DNA of 64,000 nt from SXRF01 sp039808985 (GTDB lineage Bacteria; Pseudomonadota; Alphaproteobacteria; Rickettsiales; SXRF01), in NCBI GenBank assembly GCA_039808985.1, contig JBDHUC010000007.1, forward strand, positions 5,955 to 69,954, in the 5' to 3' direction. Below the pieces are notes generated by a model, which ran no database searches, was not told the origin of the DNA, and worked only from the letters and a program-made list of their open reading frames with translations. The position numbers and the translations under genes were made by a program. This document shows, piece after piece, positions 8,873 to 18,590 of this stretch. Each line of letters starts with the position of its first letter. The stretch's first letter is position 1.

Positions 8873-10015
8873 TTAGTTCATACCTGATGCTGACTTCTTA
8901 CGAAAATATGATTCTATCCCAACCGTAATACCATCTATAACTTTATCACGATAGGATTTTGATTTTAGCATTTTTTCTTCCTGAGGATGCGATAAAAATC
9001 CAATTTCTATAAGCACGGATGGTATATCAGGCGCTTTAAGCACAGCAAATCCCGCAAAGCGATGGGAGTTTGGGAGCATACGAACCCTGTCACTTAAACT
9101 TATAACCAGAAGGTCTGCAAATGTAGCCGAGTTATTTTTGGTTTCGCGCTGGGCAAGGGAAATAAGTATGTCAGCAACATCAGGCCTTTCATCGGACAAG
9201 TCCATACCTCCAATAATATCCGACTTATTTTCCCTGGCAGCAAGGGCTTCAGCCTCTTTGTCCGAGGCCTTTTCTGATACTGTATAAACAGAAAGCCCCC
9301 TGGCAGCATCCTCTTCCGAAGAGTCAGCATGCAACGATATAAACAAACTTGCCCCTGCCTTGCGCGCTATATCCACCCTTTTGCGCAGCATAATGAAATT
9401 ATCATCGGAACGGGTCAGTAATACGCGGTATTTTTTAATCCCCATCAATTTACTTGCAAGCGCCCTCGCATACCATAAAACCACATCCTTTTCATGGGAA
9501 CCATCATCGCCAATAGTCCCGGGGTCAACACCACCATGCCCTGCATCTATTACTATAAGCGGAGGCGAATCAGATTTGTGAATCTTATATATTTTAGATT
9601 TTTTATTTTTTTTACTGCCCTTACTGCTGTTTTTTTCTGAGATTTCGATCTGCAATTCTTTATTTATAATTTTTACAGATTCAATTCGCACTTCCTTAGT
9701 TAAATCAAATACAAAGCGTGATGTCTTGGGGTCGAACTGAGCAAACCTCGCTGATTTAATAAGCTTACCTTTATAATCTTCGCCCAAAGATACGGTTTGT
9801 TTGCCACGCAATGCCGACACATCTATAACCAGCCTGTCAGGGTTCTCAACTGTAAAAACCTTGCGCTTAGTCAAATCGGGAACATTTATAATAATCAATT
9901 CATTATCATTTTTTTGCTGAAATTGCACAATTTCGCCAGCAAAAGCATTAATTGAGAATCCGGTAAGGATAATACAATTTATAATAAAGGTGAGAAAATA
10001 TTTTTTTTTATACAT
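8873..10015 (-). CDS. amiC: N-acetylmuramoyl-L-alanine amidase (AmiC-type)
   Basis: The enzyme cleaves the amide bond between MurNAc and the stem peptide, usually to separate daughter cells. I start it at ATG 10015, which gives 380 residues with a signal peptide (basic start, hydrophobic core, cut after A-F-A). An upstream start at 10102 would add 29 residues in front of the signal peptide. An AMIN domain (about 30-130) and a Lys/Ser-rich linker precede an Amidase_3 domain. Its zinc ligands lie in A-G-H-G-G, S-H-E-K-D and S-L-H-A-D, and the catalytic Glu in I-E-I-G-F. It is coupled to mrcA with no intergenic base. Confidence 0.92.
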   Translation of the reverse strand: MYKKKYFLTFIINCIILTGFSINAFAGEIVQFQQKNDNELIIINVPDLTKRKVFTVENPDRLVIDVSALRGKQTVSLGEDYKGKLIKSARFAQFDPKTSRFVFDLTKEVRIESVKIINKELQIEISEKNSSKGSKKNKKSKIYKIHKSDSPPLIVIDAGHGGVDPGTIGDDGSHEKDVVLWYARALASKLMGIKKYRVLLTRSDDNFIMLRKRVDIARKAGASLFISLHADSSEEDAARGLSVYTVSEKASDKEAEALAARENKSDIIGGMDLSDERPDVADILISLAQRETKNNSATFADLLVISLSDRVRMLPNSHRFAGFAVLKAPDIPSVLIEIGFLSHPQEEKMLKSKSYRDKVIDGITVGIESYFRKKSASGMN

Positions 10016-10073
10016 CTTAATTAAATTGGAATAATTATGTTTTTTGCTGTTTGTATTGTAAATAATCATATTT

Positions 10074-10101
10074 TTGAACAAAAAAATCGCATCTTTATAC
10101 A
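10074..10101 (+). promoter_or_regulatory. Candidate rne promoter
   Basis: TTGAAC (10074-10079) and TATACA (10096-10101) are separated by 16 bases. Transcription from here would create a leader of about 390 bases before the rne start codon. Confidence 0.35.
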
Positions 10102-10397
10102 ATTATTATTTCATAAGTTCATTGTATATTTTCTTTTTTCCCTTTATAGTGGTCATGTTTGTTGTTGGATGGATTATTTCAGCCCGACATTAGACACGGA
10201 ATATACGGTAATTAGCATTTATCCCGCACAGGCTTCAGAAAATGTAAGAAAGCATGCGGACATGAAGAGAATGGTGATTACCTGCAGATATTAGTAAAGA
10301 ATATTAGTAATTTTTATATAACCTCGACCTCATGGTTGGTATGTCATTGTATTTGTACGGATTTGTTATTTTGCACTATTTCATCGCCGCTTACGTA

Positions 10398-10414
10398 GCA
10401 GACGACCCGTCTGC
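10398..10414 (+). other. Perfect hairpin in the rne leader
   Basis: GCAGACG and CGTCTGC pair perfectly around a three-base loop (ACC). The hairpin lies about 80 bases before the rne start codon and has no following T run, so it is not a terminator. It may be a leader structure bound by RNase E itself. Confidence 0.45.
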
Positions 10415-10496
10415 CGTGCGTGCTTTGTCATTTTCCAGACTACCCTACTAAGCTTGATAATACCAGTCATGGGGCTATTACAAGGAGTCCCACATA

Positions 10497-13088
10497 ATGA
10501 CAAAACGCATGCTTATAGATGCGCAACACCCGGAAGAAACCCGCGTTGTAATTGCTGATGAAAGCCAGATTTATGATTTTGACTTTGTAAGCACAGCTAA
10601 GAAACAGCTTAAGGGCAATATATATCTTGCAAAAATAACTCGCGTAGAGCCATCGCTACAGGCGGCATTCGTTGAGTATGGTGGTGGCAAACAAGGATTT
10701 TTGCCATTTTCAGAAATCCATACTGATTACTACCAGATACCCGTTTCTGATCGTAAGCGTTTAATGGAGGAAGCAGAACGCGAAACCACAGATAATACGC
10801 AGGAAAACAGCTCTGACCTGCTTACTAATGAAGTAAGCGCCGGTGAAAACTCCTTATCCACAGAAACAGGGGATACAGACAGTAATTTTACATCGGAAGC
10901 AGCATTGCCCGATGACCAGGCTATAGATCAATCCGATGAACAGAGCCGCCCGGCATATTTAATGCAGGGCCCAATTGATATTTCCCTTAGCGAAGAGATA
11001 ATCCCACCTGAAATCAGCAGCTCTTCCGAATCGGAGCTAATTCAGAATATTGAGAATGAAGCCAGGCAGCAAAGTGATGATGATTACACTGAAAACAATA
11101 CTCCTGCATCTGATGAGAATCAGCAACCTTCTGAAACAGAAAAAGAGGAAGTCGAAACCCTTGCTACTGATGAAGAAGAGTTGCGTGACAAGCGCAAGCG
11201 CAATGTATTTATGCGCCGGTATAAAATTCAGGAAGTTATCCGCCGTGGCCAGATAGTTTTAATGCAGGTTATTAAAGAAGAGCGCGGCAATAAAGGCGCA
11301 TCTCTTACTACTTACCTGTCACTTGCTGGTCGTTACTGTGTGCTTATGCCTAATTCGCCTAAGGATGGCGGTATTTCACGCAAAATAGCCAGCGCTGAGG
11401 ATCGCAAGCGTCTTAAGGCCATATCGACAGAATTCCGTCTTGCCGAGGGCATGAGCGTAATTATCCGCACAGCAGGCATGGACAGGACTCATGCCGAAAT
11501 AAAACGTGATTTTGATTACCTGGTCAAGCTATGGAATGCCATTCGTGAAGACACTCTTAAATCGAACGCCCCAGCCCTTATTTATGAAGAAAGCGATATT
11601 GTAAAACGTGCAATACGTGACCAATACAGCAATGATATAGAGGAAATTGTAATAGAGGGTGATGAAGCGTATAAATCTGCCCGTGAGTTCATGAAGCTGC
11701 TGCTTCCAAGCCATTTGCCCAAAATAAAGAAATATGCGGCACAAACCCCGCTTTTTTATGCTTACAGCATTGAAGACCAGCTCTTATCTATGCATGATCC
11801 GGTAGTTAAGATGAAATCGGGGGCTTATTTAGTTATAAACCCAACCGAAGCCCTTATTTCCATTGACGTGAACTCAGGCCGTGCAACCGGTGAGCGTAAT
11901 ATTGAAGAAACGGCTCTTAAAACCAACCTGGAGGCTGCCAATGAAGTAGCCAGGCAGCTCCGCCTGCGCGATCTGGCGGGGCTTGTAGTAATTGATTTTA
12001 TTGACATGCTTGATTCACGCAATCGCCGTTCTGTTGAAAAAACGTTAAAAGACGCTATGAAAACCGACAGGGCTAAAATTCAGCTTGGGCGCATAAGCCC
12101 GTTTGGCCTTTTAGAAATGTCAAGGCAGCGTTTGCGCTCCAGTATTTCGGAAACCAATATGATGCAATGCCCTCATTGCATAGGGCGCGGCGTAATACGC
12201 TCCCATGACTCCATGGGTATACAGGTGATACGTGCCATAGAAAAAGAAGCAAGCAATGGAAATGTTACCGGGTTGCGCGTTATGGCGGCTCAGGCTCTTG
12301 CCCTGCATATGCTTAACTTTAAGCGTGAGGCCCTGCAGGAACTCGAAAAACGCTATGATATTTCAATACAAATCCTGATAAATCCTGAGCTGGCCTCCTC
12401 TGAGTTCAATGTTGAGAAAATCCGTAAATCACAAAATGAGCGTAATGAAAATAATGAGCACAGGCGGCAGAAACGTCATGATCGCAATGACAGGCCACGC
12501 AATAATATAGAGGCTAACAATAACATTGAGAGCCAGGAAGAAACTGCTGGTGCTGAAGCACCGGAAGTTTTGGAAGGCGCAAGAAATCCAGAATCTTCAA
12601 ATTCTGATAATATGCGCCGTAGCAGGCGGCGTGGTCGGCGTGGTGGCCAGCGCTCAGGCAACAATGGCCGCGGAACTGACAGGCAGGATAATAATGTTGA
12701 TAATCCTGAGGCTTTAATACAAAATGATGTGAATTCTGAAGCAACAGCTAATAGCGATGGCCAGGAATCTACACAAAAGCGCCAGCCACGTGAACGTGGT
12801 GGTCGCATGCGTCGCAAATGGCGTGACAGGAATGACCGCACGGAAAACGATAAAACACCGCCTTCCGATGACACTCCAACAAGCTGGAATGGTGGAGCAG
12901 CAGCCATGACTGATGGCGTATCCCTGCCTGATTTTGCTTCAGATTCACGGCCAGTAGCTGTCCCTGCTCCGCCTACCTATAAGGCATTCCACGATTACAA
13001 ATCCGAACCTGCAAATGAGCCGCCAGCTCAATCGGGTACTCCGCCAAAGCGTGGATGGTGGCAGAAAATGATAAGCCTGGACGAGTAA
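10497..13088 (+). CDS. rne: Ribonuclease E
   Basis: RNase E is the endonuclease that starts mRNA decay and processes rRNA, and it scaffolds the degradosome. In this 863-residue protein the S1 RNA-binding domain starts near residue 38 but is split by a Glu/Asp/Ser-rich insertion (about 90-235), a known feature of alphaproteobacterial RNase E. The catalytic aspartates lie in S-I-D-V-N-S-G (about 455) and V-I-D-F-I-D (about 500), and the zinc-link cysteines in C-P-H-C (about 558). The C-terminal third is low complexity with Arg-rich patches, and the protein ends in a conserved W-W-Q-K-M motif. AAGGAG lies 9 bases before the ATG. The M48 protease gene begins one base after the stop. Confidence 0.95.
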   Translation: MTKRMLIDAQHPEETRVVIADESQIYDFDFVSTAKKQLKGNIYLAKITRVEPSLQAAFVEYGGGKQGFLPFSEIHTDYYQIPVSDRKRLMEEAERETTDNTQENSSDLLTNEVSAGENSLSTETGDTDSNFTSEAALPDDQAIDQSDEQSRPAYLMQGPIDISLSEEIIPPEISSSSESELIQNIENEARQQSDDDYTENNTPASDENQQPSETEKEEVETLATDEEELRDKRKRNVFMRRYKIQEVIRRGQIVLMQVIKEERGNKGASLTTYLSLAGRYCVLMPNSPKDGGISRKIASAEDRKRLKAISTEFRLAEGMSVIIRTAGMDRTHAEIKRDFDYLVKLWNAIREDTLKSNAPALIYEESDIVKRAIRDQYSNDIEEIVIEGDEAYKSAREFMKLLLPSHLPKIKKYAAQTPLFYAYSIEDQLLSMHDPVVKMKSGAYLVINPTEALISIDVNSGRATGERNIEETALKTNLEAANEVARQLRLRDLAGLVVIDFIDMLDSRNRRSVEKTLKDAMKTDRAKIQLGRISPFGLLEMSRQRLRSSISETNMMQCPHCIGRGVIRSHDSMGIQVIRAIEKEASNGNVTGLRVMAAQALALHMLNFKREALQELEKRYDISIQILINPELASSEFNVEKIRKSQNERNENNEHRRQKRHDRNDRPRNNIEANNNIESQEETAGAEAPEVLEGARNPESSNSDNMRRSRRRGRRGGQRSGNNGRGTDRQDNNVDNPEALIQNDVNSEATANSDGQESTQKRQPRERGGRMRRKWRDRNDRTENDKTPPSDDTPTSWNGGAAAMTDGVSLPDFASDSRPVAVPAPPTYKAFHDYKSEPANEPPAQSGTPPKRGWWQKMISLDE

Positions 13089-13089
13089 T

Positions 13090-14460
13090 ATGAGAGCGTT
13101 CCAGCATCTGATAATTAAATTTATCTGCGCGGTAGCTGGAATATGCTTATTAACAAACCAGGCATTTGCTGTTCCCTTGATACGTGATGCCGAGATTGAG
13201 CACACACTAAGGACTTATGCCGACCCTATATTTAAGGCAGCGGGTGTTAATCCTGCAGCTACCAAAATTTTTATAGTACAGGACAGCTCCCTTAATGCTT
13301 ATGTAGCTGGTGGAGCTAACATGTTTATAAATTCTGGGCTTATTATGGCTACGGAATCTCCAGATGTGTTAATTGGCGTAATGGCCCACGAAACCGGGCA
13401 TATAGCAGGTGGGCATCTGGCAAGGGGCGCTGAGCAACTTAAAAATGCAGAGATCGGAACAATCCTCTCATTTGTGCTTGGGGCTGCTACAGCAGTTGCA
13501 TCTAAAAAGCCTGAGGCAGCGGCGGCAGTAATATCCGGGGGGCAAAATACAGTGGCCCGTAATTTTCTCTCATATACCAGGACAAATGAGCAGTCAGCAG
13601 ACCAATCCGCCTTAAACAGCCTTGATAAATTAGGAATTTCATCCAGTGGTATGTTAAAGATGTTTGAATTGCTTAAAATGAATGAACGCAAACAATTCGG
13701 CTCTCCCGACCCCTATATGATAACTCACCCGCTGACAAGCGACCGTATAGAGTTTGTTCGTAACCACATTGAAAAATCAAAAATTCCACCGAATCAATAT
13801 CCAAAATCCTATGATATGATGCACCAGCGCATGGTGGCAAAGCTATATGGATTCCTGCAAACCCCGGAACGCACATTACAAAAATACCCGGTGAGCGATA
13901 AAAGCGTTCCGGCCCGGCTGGCAAGGGCGGTTGCTTATTACAAAATACCGGACCTAGAAAAATCAATGATGGAAATCAACAGCCTTATAGGAGAATTTTC
14001 GTCAGATCCATTTTTTCATGAATTAAAAGGGCAGATACTTTTTGAAAATGGGAAAATTGGAGAGGCGCTTACTTCCTACCAGGAAGCAGTAAAGCTATTG
14101 CCAAATTCGGCTTTAATATTAGCTGACCTTGGAAAGGTCGAGATTTCACAGAATATTGAATCAAGCATAAAACCGGCTATTGCCCATTTAGAAAAATCTA
14201 TAAGTATTGACAATAGTAACGCAGAAACATGGCGCCTGTTAGCCACGGCTTATGGGCGTACAAATAATTTACCTATGTCTTATCAGGCCTTAGCCGAGGA
14301 GGCGCTGCTGGAAGGCGATGCAAAAACGGCACTTAGGATGTCAAACCAGGCTATAGCCAGTCTTAAACCTGATTCTCCAGCATATAGAAGATCCCAGGAT
14401 ATTAAAAACAGGGCTGAACAGATACGCAAGAAAGAAGATGATGAAAGCAGCCCTTTTTAA
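13090..14460 (+). CDS. Periplasmic M48 zinc metalloprotease with TPR tail (BepA-like)
   Basis: This 456-residue protein has a signal peptide (cleavage near Q-A-F-A at about 26). An M48 peptidase domain follows, with the zinc motif H-E-T-G-H near residue 100 and the third ligand probably in the N-E-Q-S-A-D segment. Tetratricopeptide-like helices fill the C-terminal half. This architecture is that of BepA/YfgC, which maintains outer-membrane protein and LPS-transport assembly by degrading stalled substrates. The start is one base after the rne stop, so the two genes are probably co-transcribed. Confidence 0.85.
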   Translation: MRAFQHLIIKFICAVAGICLLTNQAFAVPLIRDAEIEHTLRTYADPIFKAAGVNPAATKIFIVQDSSLNAYVAGGANMFINSGLIMATESPDVLIGVMAHETGHIAGGHLARGAEQLKNAEIGTILSFVLGAATAVASKKPEAAAAVISGGQNTVARNFLSYTRTNEQSADQSALNSLDKLGISSSGMLKMFELLKMNERKQFGSPDPYMITHPLTSDRIEFVRNHIEKSKIPPNQYPKSYDMMHQRMVAKLYGFLQTPERTLQKYPVSDKSVPARLARAVAYYKIPDLEKSMMEINSLIGEFSSDPFFHELKGQILFENGKIGEALTSYQEAVKLLPNSALILADLGKVEISQNIESSIKPAIAHLEKSISIDNSNAETWRLLATAYGRTNNLPMSYQALAEEALLEGDAKTALRMSNQAIASLKPDSPAYRRSQDIKNRAEQIRKKEDDESSPF

Positions 14461-14537
14461 ATTTATTCGCTATACTTATTTTTAATTATTGTTAGTATTG
14501 CAGTTGTGTTTTTATAAAAATAACGGAGTTTTCCTAT

Positions 14538-15332
14538 ATGTTTCGCACTAATTCCTTAATTGCTTATATAGCCGGTTTTTGTTTACTTTCCACATCGTCT
14601 TTCGCAGCGCAGCCAGCTTCTCCAGCACCTGCCAATAATAATGATTACGTTACCAAGGCGGAATTGCCAGCCCTTATAAAAGAAGCATTACTTAAAGATC
14701 CTGCAATATTAAGCCAGGTTGTAGAAAAAATGCAGGTAGCGCAGGAAGAAGAAATGTCTGCAAAAGCCAAAGAGGCAATTGCAAAACGTAAAGACGATTT
14801 ATTCTCTGATCCTATTTCCCCAGTGGTTGGAAATCCTAATGGAGATATTACTATAGTTGAGTTTTTTGATTATCATTGCGGTTATTGCAAACAAGCGCTT
14901 GGAACTTTTATAAAGCTTCTTGATGATGATAAAAAAGTGCGCCTGATATTAAAGGAATATCCTATACTTAGCGAAGATTCAACTTTAGCATCAAAAGCTG
15001 CCCTTGCTGTAAACCATATAGCAAAGGATAAATATTTTGATTTCCATAAGGCGATGTTTGCCGCCTCCGGTAATAAGATAAATGAAAACATTATTATGGC
15101 AGAGGCAAAAAAGCTTGGCATAGACACTGAGAAATTGAAAAAAGAAATGAATGACCCTTCAATACAGGCAGAGCTTGATAAAAACAGGGAATTAGGCTCA
15201 GCAATAGGTGCCATGGGAACCCCAGCTATAATTATCGGGGAAAATTTCTACCCTGGAGCAATACCTTATGAGTACATGCAGAAGGCCATTAAGAGCTGGC
15301 GTTCCGGTGATAAAAGTCAGCCAAAACCATAA
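14538..15332 (+). CDS. Periplasmic DsbA-family thiol oxidoreductase
   Basis: This 264-residue protein has a signal peptide ending near S-S-F-A-A and an N-terminal helical segment (about 35-85). A DsbA/Com1-type thioredoxin fold follows, with active site C-G-Y-C (about residue 114) and the cis-proline in G-T-P-A-I. The N-terminal helical extension resembles that of ScsC/Com1 proteins, which can oligomerise through it. The likely role is forming or isomerising disulfides in the periplasm. It is one of four thioredoxin-fold envelope proteins in this window. A terminator hairpin follows 14 bases after the stop. Confidence 0.85.
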   Translation: MFRTNSLIAYIAGFCLLSTSSFAAQPASPAPANNNDYVTKAELPALIKEALLKDPAILSQVVEKMQVAQEEEMSAKAKEAIAKRKDDLFSDPISPVVGNPNGDITIVEFFDYHCGYCKQALGTFIKLLDDDKKVRLILKEYPILSEDSTLASKAALAVNHIAKDKYFDFHKAMFAASGNKINENIIMAEAKKLGIDTEKLKKEMNDPSIQAELDKNRELGSAIGAMGTPAIIIGENFYPGAIPYEYMQKAIKSWRSGDKSQPKP

Positions 15333-15345
15333 ATAATACATAAGA

Positions 15346-15376
15346 AATCACCCTCGCATAATATGCGGGGGTGATT
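15346..15376. terminator. Bidirectional hairpin terminator
   Basis: Two 15-base arms (15346-15360 and 15362-15376) pair with a single G-U pair, and the T-rich TTAGTTTT follows on the plus strand. The stem lies between two convergent genes and includes the first bases of the stop codon of the minus-strand gene. It probably ends transcription from both sides. Confidence 0.75.
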
Positions 15377-15773
15377 AGTTTTCAGGCTCATAATGCTCGC
15401 GGTAAGTTCGCACTAAAGTCATACCTGCATTATTTCGTAAAATTTCAGCGCATAAATTATAAGTATCTATTGGCCGTTCGGTTTTTGCAAAATACTGTTC
15501 ATTATTTTTAAAAATCTGTCCCAGCAACAAAGGCTGCCACACCTTACCATCAGAAACATCAGCCTTAAAATATCCTGTAAAGCCAGTGTTATTATATTCG
15601 CCCAGGCGTGTTGTATTCAGCGCATCATTATATGGGTAAACCAGTAAATCTCCTTTTTGCGCCATTGTTGCGGCCTCATCATCCACGTATTGTAAGAATA
15701 CTATACCAGTCAGGTTGATAGTAACTTTTGGCTTATCTTTTACCTGATAGCGCTTCTTGTTATTCTTTGTCAT
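15375..15773 (-). CDS. Conserved-looking protein of unknown function
   Basis: This 132-residue protein has no signal peptide or membrane segment. The sequence is basic at its N terminus and then rich in predicted beta strands. I recognise no domain. AAAGG lies 6-7 bases before the ATG, and the gene starts 10 bases after the ispE stop, so it is probably the last gene of the TPR-ispE operon. The stop codon lies inside the terminator stem. Confidence 0.6.
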   Translation of the reverse strand: MTKNNKKRYQVKDKPKVTINLTGIVFLQYVDDEAATMAQKGDLLVYPYNDALNTTRLGEYNNTGFTGYFKADVSDGKVWQPLLLGQIFKNNEQYFAKTERPIDTYNLCAEILRNNAGMTLVRTYREHYEPEN

Positions 15774-15783
15774 TTATTGCCTT

Positions 15784-16659
15784 TTATTTAATTACTGTAT
15801 TTACACACCATGATTGTGGATATAATTCCTGCAATTTTTTTCTGGCATTTTCGGATGATGCTTTATCATTATATAAACCAAAGCAGGTTGCGCCACTACC
15901 AGACATACGCGCAACAAGGCAATTTGGGTCAAAATTTAATGTTTTTATTATTTCCTCAATGACAGGTAGTCTGGCAATAGCTGATGATTGTAAATAATTA
16001 CTGTATTTTTTTTCATCGGCAATTTCCGTTATAGAAAATTCGATTGTCCCACAAGCTTCAGACAGGGTTGGCTGCATTTTCCAGAAATCTTTAAATATAT
16101 CTGCTGTAGCAATATGAGTATTAGGGTTTATAAGGACAATATATGGATTTTCTTTCAAGCTAACTTCTTTTATTTCTTCTCCTATACCACTCATTAATGC
16201 GGGTTTTCCATATAAGCATACCGGAATATCACTACCCAGCTTTATAGCTATCCTGGCCAGTTCTTCACTACTTATATCAATTTTCCATAATTCAATTAGC
16301 GCATGCAATGTAGCGGCGGCATCCGATGATCCGCCTCCTATCCCTGATGCAATGGGTAGGTTTTTTACCAGTTTGATATTTGCACCTGGCGATTTTCCTG
16401 AAAAATGCTGTAAGGCCAGCGCTGCCTTTATTACCAGATTATCCTCCAGTTTGGTTTTTGATAATTCATGCCCAAATATACCAGAAATTTCCAGTCTAAG
16501 CCCATCAGCTTCCGTTACCAGTATTTCGTCGCCATATTCCGTAAAAACCACGAGGCTTTCAAGCAGGCTGTAATTATCATCACGCTTGCCTGTAATATGC
16601 AGGAATAAATTTATTTTTGCAGGTGCTGGTATAGCTACGAAGCCCACTTTGAAACCCAC
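15784..16659 (-). CDS. ispE: 4-diphosphocytidyl-2-C-methyl-D-erythritol kinase
   Basis: IspE is the fourth enzyme of the non-mevalonate isoprenoid pathway and phosphorylates CDP-methylerythritol. The 291-residue protein has the GHMP-kinase N-terminal motif P-A-P-A-K-I-N (about 11-17) with the active-site Lys and Asn. The ATP-binding loop is P-I-A-S-G-I-G-G-G-S-S-D-A (about 103-115). The start codon is a GTG one base after the stop of the upstream TPR gene; an in-frame GTG four codons later is an alternative. Confidence 0.93.
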   Translation of the reverse strand: MGFKVGFVAIPAPAKINLFLHITGKRDDNYSLLESLVVFTEYGDEILVTEADGLRLEISGIFGHELSKTKLEDNLVIKAALALQHFSGKSPGANIKLVKNLPIASGIGGGSSDAAATLHALIELWKIDISSEELARIAIKLGSDIPVCLYGKPALMSGIGEEIKEVSLKENPYIVLINPNTHIATADIFKDFWKMQPTLSEACGTIEFSITEIADEKKYSNYLQSSAIARLPVIEEIIKTLNFDPNCLVARMSGSGATCFGLYNDKASSENARKKLQELYPQSWCVNTVIK

Positions 16660-16660
16660 G

Positions 16661-18436
16661 TTATTGCGTCAGCAATGTGTTGGCTGAAAGATTTTTATCC
16701 TTCTTATCTTTAGCATCTGATGAAATTTTATCCGGAAGGCCGTCCTTTATTTTTTTCTGTATTTCTTCACTAACCGCACCGTCCTTCGCATAAGTAAGCG
16801 ACCTGTCCCATTCAAAACGCGCTTCCGTTTTACGGCCAAGGCGCCAATAAACATCTCCCAGATGTTCATGAACAGTAACATCAGCCGGAAGAAAGGAAAC
16901 AGCCCTTTCCAAATATATTACAGCCTCTTTATATTCTCCTGCCAGATACAATGCCCAACCCATGCTGTCCATAATTTGCGGATCGGCTGGGCGTTTTTTT
17001 ATTGCCTTTTCTATCATAGACCTGGCTTCTGCAAAGTTTTCTCCCCGCATAAGGAAACTATACCCTAAATAATTAAGCACATCAGGCTGGGCCGGGCTAA
17101 GCTCCAGGGAACGGCGCAGGTTTTTTTCAGCATCAGGCCAGTTACCCTGTTTATCAAGCGATGTGCCAAGGGCAAAATATATAGGCCAGTGCTTAGCGCT
17201 CTTTTCTTTTATAGTCCCAAGGGCTGTTTCATAAACTGCTACGGCATCAGAAAAGCGGCCCTGCATCCTGAGCAGGTCACCTTTTGCCATATAAGCTTCA
17301 AGATTATTTGGCGATTCTTTTATAAGCTTATCTAATTTAGCTATAGCCTCATCAGTTTTATTTAAATGGCCGAGATTTATAGCCGAATATAATTGGGCGC
17401 TGCTGTAAAGCATGCTGGTTTCTGGTATTTTGGCAAGTAATTCATCGGCAATACCAAACTGCTGTAATTCTGTATAAGCCTGAGCCAGAGCAACAATTGC
17501 AAGCTCCATATCCGGCTTCAGGTAAAGCGCAAGCTGAAGATATAATGTAGCATCCTGAGTAACATCAGCAGCTAACATTATAGACCCCATGGTAAGCAAT
17601 ATTTCTGCGGCCCCGTCTTTCACATTATTAATAAGAGGCTGCCTGGATCTTATCGAATTTGGATTGGCATTTTTATATGCGGCAACCAAAGGCTTCAATC
17701 CTTCCGGTGAGTTGTTTTTTTCATAAAACTTTATAAGCATTTCCATAACGCGTTGAGGTGGGCGCGCAGGATCTTCTATTGCATGTTTAAAATTTTCTGT
17801 TGCAGCTTTTGTAAAGCCAGCCTGGGCATTAATTAACGCAAGATGATAATTTACAATAGGCGCGGCACGGCCAACTTCAGCGCTTAGCTCTTCTATCATA
17901 ATCGGTTTTACTAATTTATGCCTTTCCACGTCCAACCATGCGGATATAAGCGGAAGCCATAGCTGCCCACCTTCTTCATCCGATAATTTATCCAGTACAT
18001 TAGAAGCGGTTTCAGCATCATTATTTTTGATGGCTCGAAGGCTTATCATCAACGAGGAGATAGGGTCCTTATTATTATTTTTATATACGGTAGTAGCTAT
18101 TTCCATAGCTTTTTCAACATTGCCGCCTAACAGGTAAAGCCCCATCAACTGATTAGCAACATCAATGCTGTCGCTGTTTCTGGCATATACAGATTCCAGC
18201 GATTTTGTTGCGCTTTCTATGTCACCGGTCGACCTGGAGAATTGGCTTGACAAATAACTGCCGGAAACCCCAACTTCATCTGGTTTTGCATCATTTTCAG
18301 GCCCTGCTGCTGCAACCGGAGCTTCTTTAAGCTCATCATTTGATGCGATATTTACAGCAAATGCAGCGTTATCAGCGCATGCCAGTTGCATTACAAAAAT
18401 CACAGACAAAAACAATATAATATTTATTTTCAGCAT
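16661..18436 (-). CDS. Secreted tetratricopeptide-repeat protein
   Basis: This 591-residue protein has an N-terminal signal peptide (hydrophobic residues 5-18, probable cleavage after A-F-A near 28). It consists almost entirely of TPR-like helix pairs, clearest from about residue 330 to 560. A Lys/Asp-rich tail closes it. Such proteins act as periplasmic scaffolds. A TPR gene of this kind beside ispE is a familiar arrangement in alphaproteobacteria, but its partner is unknown. A cysteine at about 19 lacks a proper lipobox, so lipid anchoring is doubtful. Confidence 0.8.
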   Translation of the reverse strand: MLKINIILFLSVIFVMQLACADNAAFAVNIASNDELKEAPVAAAGPENDAKPDEVGVSGSYLSSQFSRSTGDIESATKSLESVYARNSDSIDVANQLMGLYLLGGNVEKAMEIATTVYKNNNKDPISSLMISLRAIKNNDAETASNVLDKLSDEEGGQLWLPLISAWLDVERHKLVKPIMIEELSAEVGRAAPIVNYHLALINAQAGFTKAATENFKHAIEDPARPPQRVMEMLIKFYEKNNSPEGLKPLVAAYKNANPNSIRSRQPLINNVKDGAAEILLTMGSIMLAADVTQDATLYLQLALYLKPDMELAIVALAQAYTELQQFGIADELLAKIPETSMLYSSAQLYSAINLGHLNKTDEAIAKLDKLIKESPNNLEAYMAKGDLLRMQGRFSDAVAVYETALGTIKEKSAKHWPIYFALGTSLDKQGNWPDAEKNLRRSLELSPAQPDVLNYLGYSFLMRGENFAEARSMIEKAIKKRPADPQIMDSMGWALYLAGEYKEAVIYLERAVSFLPADVTVHEHLGDVYWRLGRKTEARFEWDRSLTYAKDGAVSEEIQKKIKDGLPDKISSDAKDKKDKNLSANTLLTQ

Positions 18437-18516
18437 CTTGCTACAAATTTCTTACTATAATCCTTATGGGAAAAGATATATTTAACATGGATATATTTTT
18501 TCTAAAATAAAAACAC

Positions 18517-18544
18517 TTGCACGTTTTGCGTATATTACTAGAAT
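18517..18544 (+). promoter_or_regulatory. Candidate promoter of the 65-residue protein gene
   Basis: TTGCAC (18517-18522) and TAGAAT (18539-18544) are 16 bases apart, 46 bases before the ATG at 18591. The -10 element matches five of six consensus bases. Confidence 0.4.
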
Positions 18545-18590
18545 CCCCCCCTAATTTGAACAATTATTTTGATATGAAAGCGAGTATTTT

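Larger units (their letters stand above)
10016..10496 (+). other. Long gene-free region: rne leader and divergent promoters
   Basis: These 481 bases separate amiC (minus) from rne (plus). A short AT-rich reading frame at 10037-10294 shows no recognisable protein features, so I treat the region as non-coding. It contains a candidate promoter at 10074-10101 and a hairpin at 10398-10414. Known rne genes are autoregulated through long structured 5' leaders, so this could be such a leader; that role is inferred. Confidence 0.45.

Noticed and set aside
10037..10294. Short frame of 85 codons upstream of rne
   Set aside because: It overlaps the amiC promoter side, has no Shine-Dalgarno and no protein features; treated as leader or intergenic DNA.
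10750..11200. Acidic insertion in RNase E as a foreign or unusual fusion
   Set aside because: A low-complexity acidic insertion within the S1 domain is a known, common feature of alphaproteobacterial RNase E.
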